Origin: an uncultured Actinomyces sp.
GTDB lineage: Bacteria; Actinomycetota; Actinomycetes; Actinomycetales; Actinomycetaceae
NCBI GenBank assembly: GCA_902373545.1
Contig: CABKMZ010000087.1
Coordinates: 1 to 8,215 of the forward strand
Reading direction: 5' to 3'
DNA length: 8,215 nt
The position numbers and the translations under genes are program-made. Below, in pieces: positions 1-6,996 of this stretch. Every line of letters starts with the position of its first letter. The stretch's first letter is position 1. Under the pieces are notes generated by a model. It made no database searches, was not told the origin of the DNA, and was given only the letters and a program-made list of their open reading frames with translations.

Positions 1-258
1 AAGGCCGTCAAGGAGATCAAGGGTGGTCGTATCGAGTTCCGTGTCGACAAGCACGCCAACCTGGCGTTCATCGTCGGTAAGGCCTCCTTCACCGCCGAGC
101 AGCTGACCGAGAACTACGCCGCCGTCCTGGACGAGGTGCTGCGTCTCAAGCCGACCTCCTCGAAGGGCCGTTACCTGATCAAGGGCTCCGTCGCCACGAC
201 GATGGGTCCCGGCATCCCGCTGGATGTCACCAAGGTCAAGGACCTGCTCGAGAAGTGA
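1..258 (+). CDS. rplA: 50S ribosomal protein L1, C-terminal part (5' end outside window)
   Basis: Frame 1 is open from the first base and encodes 85 residues before TGA at 256-258. The translation begins [17 protein letters not shown] and ends [23 protein letters not shown]; the blocks [30 protein letters not shown] and TMGPGIPLD are typical of the second half of bacterial L1. L1 binds 23S rRNA, forms the mobile L1 stalk at the E site, and in many bacteria represses its own operon by binding the mRNA. Normally rplK lies upstream; it is outside the window. The reading frame is intact and is followed at once by a strong hairpin, so the rplKA transcript probably ends here. The identification is secure; only the upstream half of the protein is unseen. 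Confidence 0.96.
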   Translation, partial: KAVKEIKGGRIEFRVDKHANLAFIVGKASFTAEQLTENYAAVLDEVLRLKPTSSKGRYLIKGSVATTMGPGIPLDVTKVKDLLEK

Positions 259-282
259 GCTCAGCTCGCTGACGAAGCGATC

Positions 283-317
283 CGGGTCCCCGCGCAGCGT
301 CGCTGCGCGGGGACCCG
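283..317 (+). terminator. Hairpin terminator after rplA
   Basis: A perfect 16-bp GC-rich stem pairs 283-298 with 302-317 around a 3-nt loop (GTC, 299-301), starting 25 nt after the rplA stop. The downstream side is CTTGTTGG, not a real T-tract, so this is a strong-stem, U-poor terminator of the kind common in high-GC actinobacteria. It would separate rplA from the iron-regulated operon. Efficiency cannot be judged from sequence. Confidence 0.8.
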
Positions 318-370
318 CTTGTTGGTGCGGCGTGGGGGTGTGCGAGGCGCGCGATCAATGAGGGACGTAG

Positions 371-398
371 GTCACAAGATACAAGGCAAGGATAGGGT
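371..398 (+). promoter_or_regulatory. Probable promoter of the transport operon
   Basis: GTCACA (371-376) resembles a -35 element and TAGGGT (393-398) fits the TAnnnT pattern of a -10, separated by 16 nt. The region is clearly more AT-rich than its surroundings. The proposed -10 lies inside the DtxR-like box, so repressor binding would block RNA polymerase. An alternative -10, TATATT at 423-428, is a better hexamer but would place the transcript start at about the ribosome-binding site, so I prefer the upstream pair. The start site is inferred. Confidence 0.5.
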
Positions 399-405
399 AG
401 CCTTA
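387..405 (+). promoter_or_regulatory. DtxR/IdeR-type iron box (operator)
   Basis: The 19-mer CAAGGATAGGGTAGCCTTA matches the classical DtxR/IdeR consensus TTAGGTTAGGCTAACCTAA at 13 of 19 positions. It is an imperfect palindrome centred on 396, with AAGG and CCTT at symmetric positions (388-391 and 401-404). It ends 39 nt before the ATG of the first transporter gene and overlaps the proposed -10. DtxR-family repressors bind such sites when loaded with Fe(II), so the expected behaviour is repression in iron-rich and expression in iron-poor conditions. The match is seen in the sequence; the regulator itself is not in the window. Confidence 0.72.
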
Positions 406-444
406 ATTCGCTTGCATCAACCTATATTCGACAAGGGTCGCAAC

Positions 445-1044
445 ATGTCTCAGGTTACGGGTTCGGGTGCCACAAAGGCGCGCTCGGCCGTCACGATTGG
501 CGCTTTCACCGCCGTCTATTTCGTCCTCATGTGGTGCTCGGGGATGCTCGGCTTCTTCGGGCCGGCGTTCATGTTCGTCGGCTGGATTGTCGGCCTTCTC
601 CTCAACGGCCCGGTCGTCATGCTCATGCTGGTGCGCTCGCGCATGTTTGGAACACTCACAATCATGGGAGGCGTCGTCGCCTTCCTGATGGTCGTGACCG
701 GGCACTCGTGGGTCACCGTGCCGGTCGCTCTGATTCTCGGTTTCCTCGGCGACCTCATTGCCCGCGGCGGCGGCTACGTGAGTGCCCCGCGAAACATCGC
801 CGCATACATGCTCTTCTCGCTGTGGATGATCGGCCCGCTCGCCCCGATCTTCTTCGCTCCTGACTCCTACTATGCGGATGTTGCGTCCTCAATGGGCCAG
901 GACTACGCGGAGGCGATGCGAGCCCTCTTTAGTCCCGCCGTGATCGGAGGATGGCTCGTCGTCGCCATGATCATTGCGTGCATCGGTGGGCTCATCGGTC
1001 GCTTCCTGCTGCGCAAGCACTTCGCGAAGGCCGGCGTTGCCTGA
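445..1044 (+). CDS. Trep_Strep/MptD-family ECF transporter S component
   Basis: A 199-residue, strongly hydrophobic protein with about six predicted membrane helices (roughly residues 14-36, 40-62, 69-88, 90-105, 118-138 and 167-187). It ends in a basic tail, GRFLLRKHFAKAGVA. The combination of about 190-200 residues and a basic C-terminal KHFxKAG motif is the hallmark of the Trep_Strep (MptD) family, regarded as putative substrate-binding S components of ECF transporters. The next two genes encode T and A components, which supports this role. The start is ATG 445, preceded by AAGGG (433-437) at 7 nt; the frame stays open upstream to 319, but that stretch crosses the operator and promoter and is not coding. 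The substrate is not known from sequence; the iron box suggests a metal complex. Family call fairly sure, substrate unknown. Confidence 0.85.
   Translation: MSQVTGSGATKARSAVTIGAFTAVYFVLMWCSGMLGFFGPAFMFVGWIVGLLLNGPVVMLMLVRSRMFGTLTIMGGVVAFLMVVTGHSWVTVPVALILGFLGDLIARGGGYVSAPRNIAAYMLFSLWMIGPLAPIFFAPDSYYADVASSMGQDYAEAMRALFSPAVIGGWLVVAMIIACIGGLIGRFLLRKHFAKAGVA
1027..1030 (+). promoter_or_regulatory. Ribosome-binding site deciding a TTG start
   Basis: AAGG at 1027-1030 lies 6 nt before TTG 1037, inside the end of the S-component gene. It favours TTG 1037 over the in-frame ATG at 974, which has no comparable site and would add 21 residues of non-membrane sequence overlapping the upstream gene by 71 nt. 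Confidence 0.6.
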
Positions 1045-1813
1045 GATCTCGCCCGCCGAGGCCGCCCCCGGCGAGGCGACGAGCAGGCTCGATCCGCGCA
1101 CAAAGCTCCTCGCCCTCCTCGTCCTCAACGCGCTCGTCATGCGCGCGAGCCCCGCGTCCACGCTTCTCGCGGTCCAGCTGCTCGCAGTGGCCGCGCTCGC
1201 GTGGGAGGTCAGCGGCGGAGCAGCTGCACGCGTGGGGCTCGGGTGCCTGGTGTGCGACGCATTCAGCCTCGGCTCTCCCTTGCTCGTCGCCTGGCTCGAG
1301 GCCGTGGGCGCGCCGCGTGGCGCGGTGCTCGTGATCGGCACGTGCAGTGCGATCCTCTACTGGTTTGCGCGGTTCTTCGCGGGATTCGGCATCGCCCTCT
1401 ACGTCTATCGCACGACGAGAGTCGGCCAGATGAAGGCCGCCCTGCGTTCCGTTCACCTGCCGCGAGTGTTCGTCGACGCCCTCGTGGTCGCGTTCCGTGT
1501 CCTCCCAACCGTGGCGGCCGAGGCGGTCGCCATCCGCGAGGCCATGGAGATGCGCGGCGTCGACCTCGGGGCACGCGGAGTTCTCCGCCATCCTCTCGTG
1601 ATCGCTGAGCGCTTCCTGGTCCCGCTGCTGTCCTCCATCGCGCGCGTGGCCGACGACCTGGCTGCCTCGAGCGTCGTCCGAGGCCTGGGTGGCCCCACGC
1701 GCCCCACCTCGCTCGCGCGGCTGCGCGCCACCGCCTGGGACGGCCTCGCCCTCGCGTGCGTCGCCGGCGTCATCGCCATTGAGATCTGTGCGTACCTGGG
1801 AGTCCTGCCGTGA
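1037..1813 (+). CDS. ECF transporter transmembrane component T (EcfT/CbiQ-like)
   Basis: A 258-residue membrane protein read from TTG 1037, overlapping the S-component stop by 8 nt. The N-terminus carries the conserved LDPRTKLLALL motif (residues 18-28), typical of EcfT/CbiQ proteins. Hydrophobic helices follow at about 24-57, 66-90, 96-122 and, at the C-terminus, 233-256. The cytoplasmic part contains two xRG signatures expected in the coupling helices that dock on the ATPases: MRG at 172-174 within the segment AIREAMEMRGVD, and VRG at 214-216. EcfT links the substrate-binding S subunit to ATP hydrolysis. The gene lies between S and A genes and overlaps both, so it probably serves this S component specifically. 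A TTG start is unusual but supported by spacing; a start at ATG 974 cannot be fully excluded. Confidence 0.88.
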   Translation: MPEISPAEAAPGEATSRLDPRTKLLALLVLNALVMRASPASTLLAVQLLAVAALAWEVSGGAAARVGLGCLVCDAFSLGSPLLVAWLEAVGAPRGAVLVIGTCSAILYWFARFFAGFGIALYVYRTTRVGQMKAALRSVHLPRVFVDALVVAFRVLPTVAAEAVAIREAMEMRGVDLGARGVLRHPLVIAERFLVPLLSSIARVADDLAASSVVRGLGGPTRPTSLARLRATAWDGLALACVAGVIAIEICAYLGVLP

Positions 1814-3267
1814 TTGATGTTGAATCCCTGTCGTTCTCCTACGTCAGTGAGCTGACGGGAGATCGCGTCGAGGCCCTACGCGGGGTCGATGTGTCCGCCC
1901 GGCCTGGCACTCTCACCCTCGTGTGCGGGTCCTCCGGCTGCGGGAAGTCGACGCTCATGCGGGCCCTGATCGGCCTCGTCCCGCAGATGACGCCGGGTGA
2001 GCTCGAGGGCGCGGTGAGGATCGACGGTCGCGACCTCGCCGAGGTCCCCCTGACCGAGGTCGGTCACCTGTGCTCGTCGGTCTTTCAGAATCCGCGTACC
2101 CAGTTTTTCTGCGACACCGTCGCCGAGGAGCTGGCCTTCTGCGGGGAGAACTACGGCCGCGATCGGGAAACCCTGATCGAGGCCAGCATGCGCGCCGCGA
2201 CGCTCATGGGGATCGCCCACCTGATGGACCGCAAGCTCTCGACGTTGTCGGGCGGGCAGCTGCAGAAGGTGGCGCTCGCCTGCGCGCTGTCGTCGGGTGC
2301 CCCGGTCCTCCTGGCCGACGAACCGACGTCGAACCTGGACCCAGGCGCCATCGCGGACGTGCGCCGCGCCCTCGCGATCCTCAAAGAACAGGGGATGACG
2401 ATCGTCGTCGTCGAGCACCGCCTCCACTTCCTGCGAGGGCTTGCCGACCAGGTTCTCCTCATGGAGGACGGAGAAGTCACGCGTCGCTGGGGCGGCGAGG
2501 AGTTCTACTCGATGGGCGAGGAGGAACGCAGGTCGCTCGGCTTGCGGACCCTCGTGGACCCTGGTCCGCCCGAGGCGTGGGTGGCCTCACGGGGAACCGG
2601 GGCGAAAGCCTCGGCCGACGGGGACGCGGGCCTGTCCTGCAGGGACCTGAGCTTCGCCTACGGGAGCACTCCAGTGTTCGAGGGGTTTGACGCGGATTTT
2701 CCGGCAGGGCAGATCACCTGCATCGCTGGAGAGAACGGCGCCGGGAAAACGACCCTCGTGCGCGTGCTGTGCGGGCTGGCCGGCCCCGGTTCCGGGACGA
2801 TCACCCTGGACGGGCGGGAGATGAACCGTCGGCAGCGTCGGGCCGCGTGCGCGCTCGTCATGCAGGACACCGGACGTCAGCTGTTCTCCGACACGCTAGC
2901 GGGCGAGCTGACGGTCGGCGCGTCGCAGGCCAGCGGCGAGGCCGGGGAGAAACTTCTGGCCGACTTCGACCTCGCGCACCTGGGGGACCGCCACCCCCTC
3001 AGCCTGTCGGGCGGGCAGAAACAACGCCTCGTCATCGCTGCTGCTCGCGCCACCGGGCGTCCGGTCGTCATTCTCGACGAACCAACGTCGGGGGTCGACG
3101 CCCGACACCTCAACTCCATCACGTCCACCCTGCGCCGCATTGCGAACGAAGGAGCGGCCGTCATCGTCGTCACCCACGACGGCGAGTTCGCCTCGGCCTG
3201 CGCGGACCGACTCATCACACTCACGCCGACGGGCGCCACGTGCGCCTTCGAAGGAGACCACCAATGA
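1810..3267 (+). CDS. Fused two-domain ECF transporter ATPase (EcfA-EcfA')
   Basis: A 485-residue protein starting at GTG 1810, overlapping the EcfT stop as GTGA. It contains two complete ABC ATPase domains. Domain 1 (about 1-245) has Walker A GSSGCGKST (40-48), Q-loop Q93, signature LSGGQ (146-150), Walker B VLLADEP with catalytic E171, and H-loop H203. Domain 2 (about 275-480) has Walker A GENGAGKTT (307-315), Q352, signature LSGGQ (399-403), Walker B VVILDEP with E424, and H456. The domains are joined by a polar linker at about 246-274. No membrane segment is present. The protein would act as the cytoplasmic motor beneath EcfT, with both ATP sites looking competent. Many ECF modules encode A and A' separately; here they are one chain, as in several actinobacterial and YkoD-like systems. 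The start gives MIDVESLSFSY, a normal ABC N-terminus. Confidence 0.92.
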   Translation: MIDVESLSFSYVSELTGDRVEALRGVDVSARPGTLTLVCGSSGCGKSTLMRALIGLVPQMTPGELEGAVRIDGRDLAEVPLTEVGHLCSSVFQNPRTQFFCDTVAEELAFCGENYGRDRETLIEASMRAATLMGIAHLMDRKLSTLSGGQLQKVALACALSSGAPVLLADEPTSNLDPGAIADVRRALAILKEQGMTIVVVEHRLHFLRGLADQVLLMEDGEVTRRWGGEEFYSMGEEERRSLGLRTLVDPGPPEAWVASRGTGAKASADGDAGLSCRDLSFAYGSTPVFEGFDADFPAGQITCIAGENGAGKTTLVRVLCGLAGPGSGTITLDGREMNRRQRRAACALVMQDTGRQLFSDTLAGELTVGASQASGEAGEKLLADFDLAHLGDRHPLSLSGGQKQRLVIAAARATGRPVVILDEPTSGVDARHLNSITSTLRRIANEGAAVIVVTHDGEFASACADRLITLTPTGATCAFEGDHQ

Positions 3268-5084
3268 CCGACACCGACGAGCGCGAGGACGTCACGGCCT
3301 CGTCCCCGAGTGGACCCGACGCCAACGACGCGCGCACGGAGGACCCGCGCGCGGCTCACCTGGCGGGCCAACGCGCCTTCAAAGAACTGACCGCCCCCAT
3401 CCGTGGGTCCATGATGGTCGCCCGAGTGCTCGGGTTCCTCTACGGTGCGCTCGCGGTCGCCCCCTACGTCGTCCTCGTCCAGCTCGGGCAGGTGCTGCTG
3501 GAGGCGGCCCGCTCGGGTGCCTCGCCTGATCGCGCCGAGGTGATGACACTGCTCATGTGGCTGACCGGTGCCTTTGGCCTTCGATACGGTATCTACTTCG
3601 TCGCGCTGGCCGTCACCCACTTCGCGGACGTGCGCTTTGGACACATCGTGCGCTCCCGCATGGTCAGTGTCCTCGCCGCCGCGCCCCTCGCTTGGTTTAC
3701 CTCCACGAACTCGGGGGCCGTGCGCAAGGCCATCCAGGACGACACACACGACGTACACACGGTCATCGCACACGCGCCCGTCGAATCCGCGGCCGCAATC
3801 AGCGCGCCAGTCTCCCTGCTCATCTACGCCTTCGTCGTCGACTGGCGGCTCGGGCTCCTCTCGATCGCGACGCTGCCCCTCTATGGACTCCTCAATGCGT
3901 GGATGATGCGAGGCATGGGGGAGAAAACCGCGCAGATGGACCGACACCTCTCGCGCGTCTCGTCGACGATGGTCGAATTCGTGTCCGGCATCAGCGTCGT
4001 CAAGGCGTTCGGAACCGTCGGGCGCTCACACGAGCGATTCACCCGGGCTGCCGAGGACTTCTCGCGCTTCTACGTCGACTGGTGCGGCCCGCTGCTGAAA
4101 GGCTCCGCACTCGGGCAGGCAACCGTGTCTCCCTCCCTGATCCTGCTCGTCTCGACGGCGGGGGGTTCCGCGCTCGCGGCGGCGGGGATCGTCAGTCCGG
4201 TCCAGGTCATCACCTGCGCTCTCATTGCCCTCGTCATCCCGGCGGCCATCGAGGTTCTGGGGACAACGACATGGGCCTACCAGATCGCCGGGGCCGCCGC
4301 GCTGCGCATCGTGGACCTACTCTCGGTCGCCCCGTTGCCCGCCGAGGGAAGGTCAGTGCCAAAGGGTGCTGACATCGAGATTGATGGTGTTTCCTTCTCC
4401 TACGGGTCAACTCTCGCGCTGGACGACGTGAGCCTGACGATCCCCGAGGGATCGGTGACCGCCCTCGTGGGTTCCTCCGGCTCGGGAAAATCGACGCTTG
4501 CGACGCTGGTCGCGCGCTTCGCCGACCCGGACCGGGGGGCTGTCCGCATCGGTGGGGTCGATGCGCGTGAGATCGCTGCGGACGTCCTCTACCGGCACGT
4601 CTCCTTCGTCCTCCAGGACCCGCAGCTCCTCGACATCTCCGTGCGTGACAACATCGTGCTCGGAGTCCCGGACGCCAGCGACGAAGCGGTGTGGGCTGCC
4701 GCTGGGGCCGCTCACATCGACGACTACCTGCGTTCCCTGCCCCGAGGCCTCGACAGCGTCATCGGGGAGGACGCTCACCCCTCGGGTGGTCAGGCGCAAC
4801 GCATCGCAATCGCTCGAGCCCTCCTCGTCGATGCGCCCATCCTCGTCCTCGACGAGGCCACGGCCTTCACCGATCCGGAAGCCGAAGCCGATATTCAGGC
4901 GGCGCTTACCCGCCTCGTCCAGGGCAAGACGGTTCTGGTCATCGCGCACCGTGCCGCCTCGATCGCCGGCGTCGACCAGATCGCCATCCTCGACGCTGGT
5001 CGTCTCATCGCGCTGGGCACGCCCGACCAGCTCGCCGACCACCCGTACATGCGTCGCATGAGCGCACCCGCGAAAGGACACTGA
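3264..5084 (+). CDS. Half-size ABC transporter, membrane plus ATPase domain (YbtP/IrtA-like subunit)
   Basis: A 606-residue protein starting at ATG 3264 in an ATGA overlap with the fused ATPase gene, with AAGGAGA (3251-3257) 6 nt upstream. Residues 1-35 are polar and acidic. A six-helix exporter-type membrane domain spans about 45-350, with clear helices near 52-76, 96-118, 180-215 and 290-335. The ATPase domain (about 370-600) has Walker A GSSGSGKST (403-411), Q451, signature PSGGQ (506-510) with Pro replacing the usual Leu, Walker B ILVLDE with E531, a D-loop ATAFTDP instead of ATSALDP, and H562. Together with the next gene it should form a heterodimer. This architecture is shared by YbtPQ and IrtAB, which import iron-siderophores, but also by true exporters. 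It lacks the N-terminal flavin-binding siderophore-interaction domain of mycobacterial IrtA. Import of a metallophore is inferred from operon context and the iron box. Confidence 0.88.
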   Translation: MTDTDEREDVTASSPSGPDANDARTEDPRAAHLAGQRAFKELTAPIRGSMMVARVLGFLYGALAVAPYVVLVQLGQVLLEAARSGASPDRAEVMTLLMWLTGAFGLRYGIYFVALAVTHFADVRFGHIVRSRMVSVLAAAPLAWFTSTNSGAVRKAIQDDTHDVHTVIAHAPVESAAAISAPVSLLIYAFVVDWRLGLLSIATLPLYGLLNAWMMRGMGEKTAQMDRHLSRVSSTMVEFVSGISVVKAFGTVGRSHERFTRAAEDFSRFYVDWCGPLLKGSALGQATVSPSLILLVSTAGGSALAAAGIVSPVQVITCALIALVIPAAIEVLGTTTWAYQIAGAAALRIVDLLSVAPLPAEGRSVPKGADIEIDGVSFSYGSTLALDDVSLTIPEGSVTALVGSSGSGKSTLATLVARFADPDRGAVRIGGVDAREIAADVLYRHVSFVLQDPQLLDISVRDNIVLGVPDASDEAVWAAAGAAHIDDYLRSLPRGLDSVIGEDAHPSGGQAQRIAIARALLVDAPILVLDEATAFTDPEAEADIQAALTRLVQGKTVLVIAHRAASIAGVDQIAILDAGRLIALGTPDQLADHPYMRRMSAPAKGH

Positions 5085-5085
5085 C

Positions 5086-6849
5086 ATGCTCGACCTCATC
5101 CCCCGGCTGCGCGAACCCCTCTCCGAGCAGGGACGAGCCGACTTCCTTCAAGCAACCGTGCTGTCCTGTGTCGTCGGAGCGGTACGCGGCGTCTCCTTGG
5201 TCGCCTTCATCCCGGCTGCGATTGCCCTGACCTCGGGCGCGCCCGCGTGGGGTATGAGCCTGGGATCGTGGCTCGTTGTGCTCGCTCTGTGCGCCCTTAC
5301 CTCCTTTGTCGTCGAGTACCTGCTCGCCATGCGCTCCTACTCGGTGGCCTTCGACTTTCTGTCGAACATGCACCGTGCGATCGGCGACAAGGTGGCGTCC
5401 CTGCCGCTCGGGTCTTTCCGCGCGGACACGGCTGGAAAGACGTCGCGCCTCGTCTCGCGCGAGCTCATGGTTCTGGGCGAGATCTTCGCGCACATGTATT
5501 CGCCCCTCATCGCCGCTATCGTCACGTCGGCGACGATGCTCGTTGGTATCGCCGCCTTTTCGCCGATTCTCGGGGTCGTGTGCCTGGTCGCAATTCCGAT
5601 CGTCGGCGGGGGAGTGTGGGTGGCGCGCCGATGCCTGCAGTCGGGGGCCGCCCTGAAGGAGCCTCCCGCCCGCGAGCTGTCGCACCGCATCGTCGAATAC
5701 GCGACGAAGCAGGGGGCGCTGCGCGCGTGCGGGCGCTCCGCCTCCTACGAGCCCCTCCAGCGGGCCGAAGACGCCTACGGGGTGGCCGCGCGTCGCTCAC
5801 TCATGAGGGAGACGGTTGGCCAGATCGTCAACGGCATGGCCGCCCAGCTCGTCGTCGTGACGCTCATCTGCGCGATGGGGTGGCTCGCGGTCGCCGGTAG
5901 CGTCAGCCCCGTGGAGGCCATCGTCTCCATCGGCCTGCTCCTGCGCTTCACGCAGATCCTTGTCGACATCGGGACGCTCACCTCCGCGTTCGAAACCCGG
6001 CGCCCCGTCCTGGACCTCAGCCACGAGATCCTCTCCGCCCCCGAACTGCCCGCCCCCAAGGGCGTGCGACGCGCGCACGAGGCCCCGGCCTCGTCGGGCG
6101 CATCCGTTGCCCTTCAGGACGTGTCCTTCTCCTACGAGGCTGACCACCCCGTCCTGCAAGGCGTGTCCTTCCGCGTCGAACCGGAGACGATGACCGCGAT
6201 CGTCGGCCCCTCCGGCTGTGGCAAAACCACGATCGCGCGCCTCATCGCACGCTTCTACGACGTGGACGCGGGAAGCGTGCGCGTCTGCGAGCGCGATGTG
6301 CGCGACTGGGACACCGCCGACCTCATGGCGCAGCTCTCCCTCGTCTTCCAGGACGTCTACCTCTTCGACGACACCCTCGAAGCCAACGTGCGCGTCGGCA
6401 ACCCCGACGCGAACCGAGCGGACATCCAAGAAGCGGCACGCCTGAGCGGAGTGAGCGAAATCGTCGAGCGCCTGCCGCACGGCTGGGACACCCCCGTCGG
6501 CGAGGGCGGGCGCGCGCTCTCCGGAGGGGAACGCCAGCGCGTCTCCATCGCCCGCGCGCTCCTGAAGGCCGCGCCCATCGTCCTCTTCGACGAGGCCACG
6601 AGCGCCCTCGACCCCGAGAACGAATCGCGCATCACCGACGCCATGGCCGCCCTGCGACGCGACGCGACACTCATCGTCATCGCCCACAAGCTCGACACGA
6701 TCACGGCAGCCGACCAGATCGTCGTCCTCGACGAGGGCGGGCGCGTCGCCCAGATCGGCACGCACGCAGAGCTCTACTCGCAGGCGGACGGCCAGTACCG
6801 GGCCTTCTGGGACGCGCGCTCGCGGGCATCGGGGTGGAAGCTCGTCTGA
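5086..6849 (+). CDS. Half-size ABC transporter, membrane plus ATPase domain (YbtQ/IrtB-like partner)
   Basis: A 587-residue protein starting at ATG 5086, one base after the previous stop, with GAAAGGA (5073-5079) upstream. The exporter-fold membrane domain covers about 20-305, with helices near 24-48, 59-82, 138-180 and 250-293. The ATPase domain (about 340-575) is fully canonical: Walker A GPSGCGKTT (374-382), Q422, signature LSGGE (478-482), Walker B IVLFDE with E503, D-loop SALDP and H534. It differs from its neighbour in signature and D-loop, which suggests an asymmetric heterodimer and not two independent homodimers. It is the last gene of the operon; about 220 nt of non-coding DNA separate it from the rplJ promoter. 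The family assignment is solid. The direction of transport and the substrate rest on analogy with YbtPQ/IrtAB and on the upstream iron box. Confidence 0.88.
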   Translation: MLDLIPRLREPLSEQGRADFLQATVLSCVVGAVRGVSLVAFIPAAIALTSGAPAWGMSLGSWLVVLALCALTSFVVEYLLAMRSYSVAFDFLSNMHRAIGDKVASLPLGSFRADTAGKTSRLVSRELMVLGEIFAHMYSPLIAAIVTSATMLVGIAAFSPILGVVCLVAIPIVGGGVWVARRCLQSGAALKEPPARELSHRIVEYATKQGALRACGRSASYEPLQRAEDAYGVAARRSLMRETVGQIVNGMAAQLVVVTLICAMGWLAVAGSVSPVEAIVSIGLLLRFTQILVDIGTLTSAFETRRPVLDLSHEILSAPELPAPKGVRRAHEAPASSGASVALQDVSFSYEADHPVLQGVSFRVEPETMTAIVGPSGCGKTTIARLIARFYDVDAGSVRVCERDVRDWDTADLMAQLSLVFQDVYLFDDTLEANVRVGNPDANRADIQEAARLSGVSEIVERLPHGWDTPVGEGGRALSGGERQRVSIARALLKAAPIVLFDEATSALDPENESRITDAMAALRRDATLIVIAHKLDTITAADQIVVLDEGGRVAQIGTHAELYSQADGQYRAFWDARSRASGWKLV

Positions 6850-6861
6850 CGGCTATCACGC

Positions 6862-6996
6862 CGCGAGGCCGGGGTCCCCAATGCGCATCTCCGGACGGCG
6901 AACTCGTGTGTCGTGTTCACACATCCAGCACGCGAACACCAGCCCAGCCAGGTGCGTCCTTCCCGGGGCGCCCCGCAAGCCCGCCCCGGCCTCGCG
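6862..6996. repeat. 13-bp inverted repeat spanning 109 nt
   Basis: CGCGAGGCCGGGG (6862-6874) is the exact reverse complement of CCCCGGCCTCGCG (6984-6996). The first arm begins 12 nt after the stop codon of the last transporter gene. A further copy of most of the second arm lies at 7038-7049, so the first arm could pair with either. In RNA this could fold back over the whole 3' end of the operon message. Such GC-only repeats also arise by chance in high-GC spacers. Confidence 0.5.
6963..6989 (+). terminator. Possible U-less hairpin terminator of the transport operon
   Basis: CCGGGGCG (6963-6970) pairs perfectly with CGCCCCGG (6982-6989) around an 11-nt loop. There is no T-tract after it, and it lies 113 nt beyond the stop of the last transporter gene. 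It overlaps the second arm of the 13-bp inverted repeat, so the two structures compete. It is the best local stem I can find for ending the operon, but the assignment is tentative. Confidence 0.4.

Noticed and set aside
423..428. TATATT as the -10 of the transport operon
   Set aside because: Good hexamer, but no fitting -35 and the transcript would start on the ribosome-binding site; kept only as an alternative.
319..444. N-terminal extension of the S-component gene
   Set aside because: The open frame upstream of ATG 445 covers the end of the rplA terminator region, the iron box and the promoter, and would add a non-conserved hydrophilic stretch; ATG 445 has a proper ribosome-binding site.
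974..1036. ATG 974 as start of the EcfT gene
   Set aside because: It would add 21 residues entirely within the S-component gene; TTG 1037 has an AAGG at 6 nt and gives an overlap similar to the other junctions.
2769..3263. N-terminal extension of the first half-transporter gene
   Set aside because: The frame is open upstream only as a shadow of the fused ATPase gene; the extra 165 residues are Arg/Pro-rich and not protein-like, and ATG 3264 has AAGGAGA at good spacing.
2877..3947. Minus-strand open frame (356 codons) opposite the ATPase and first half-transporter genes
   Set aside because: Shadow of two well-supported genes on the other strand, spanning their junction; low-complexity translation.
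5797..6765. Long minus-strand open frame (322 codons) opposite the last transporter gene
   Set aside because: It lies wholly antisense to a clear ABC transporter gene; its translation is rich in Asp, Arg, Gly and Val with no domain, as expected from the complement of high-GC coding DNA.
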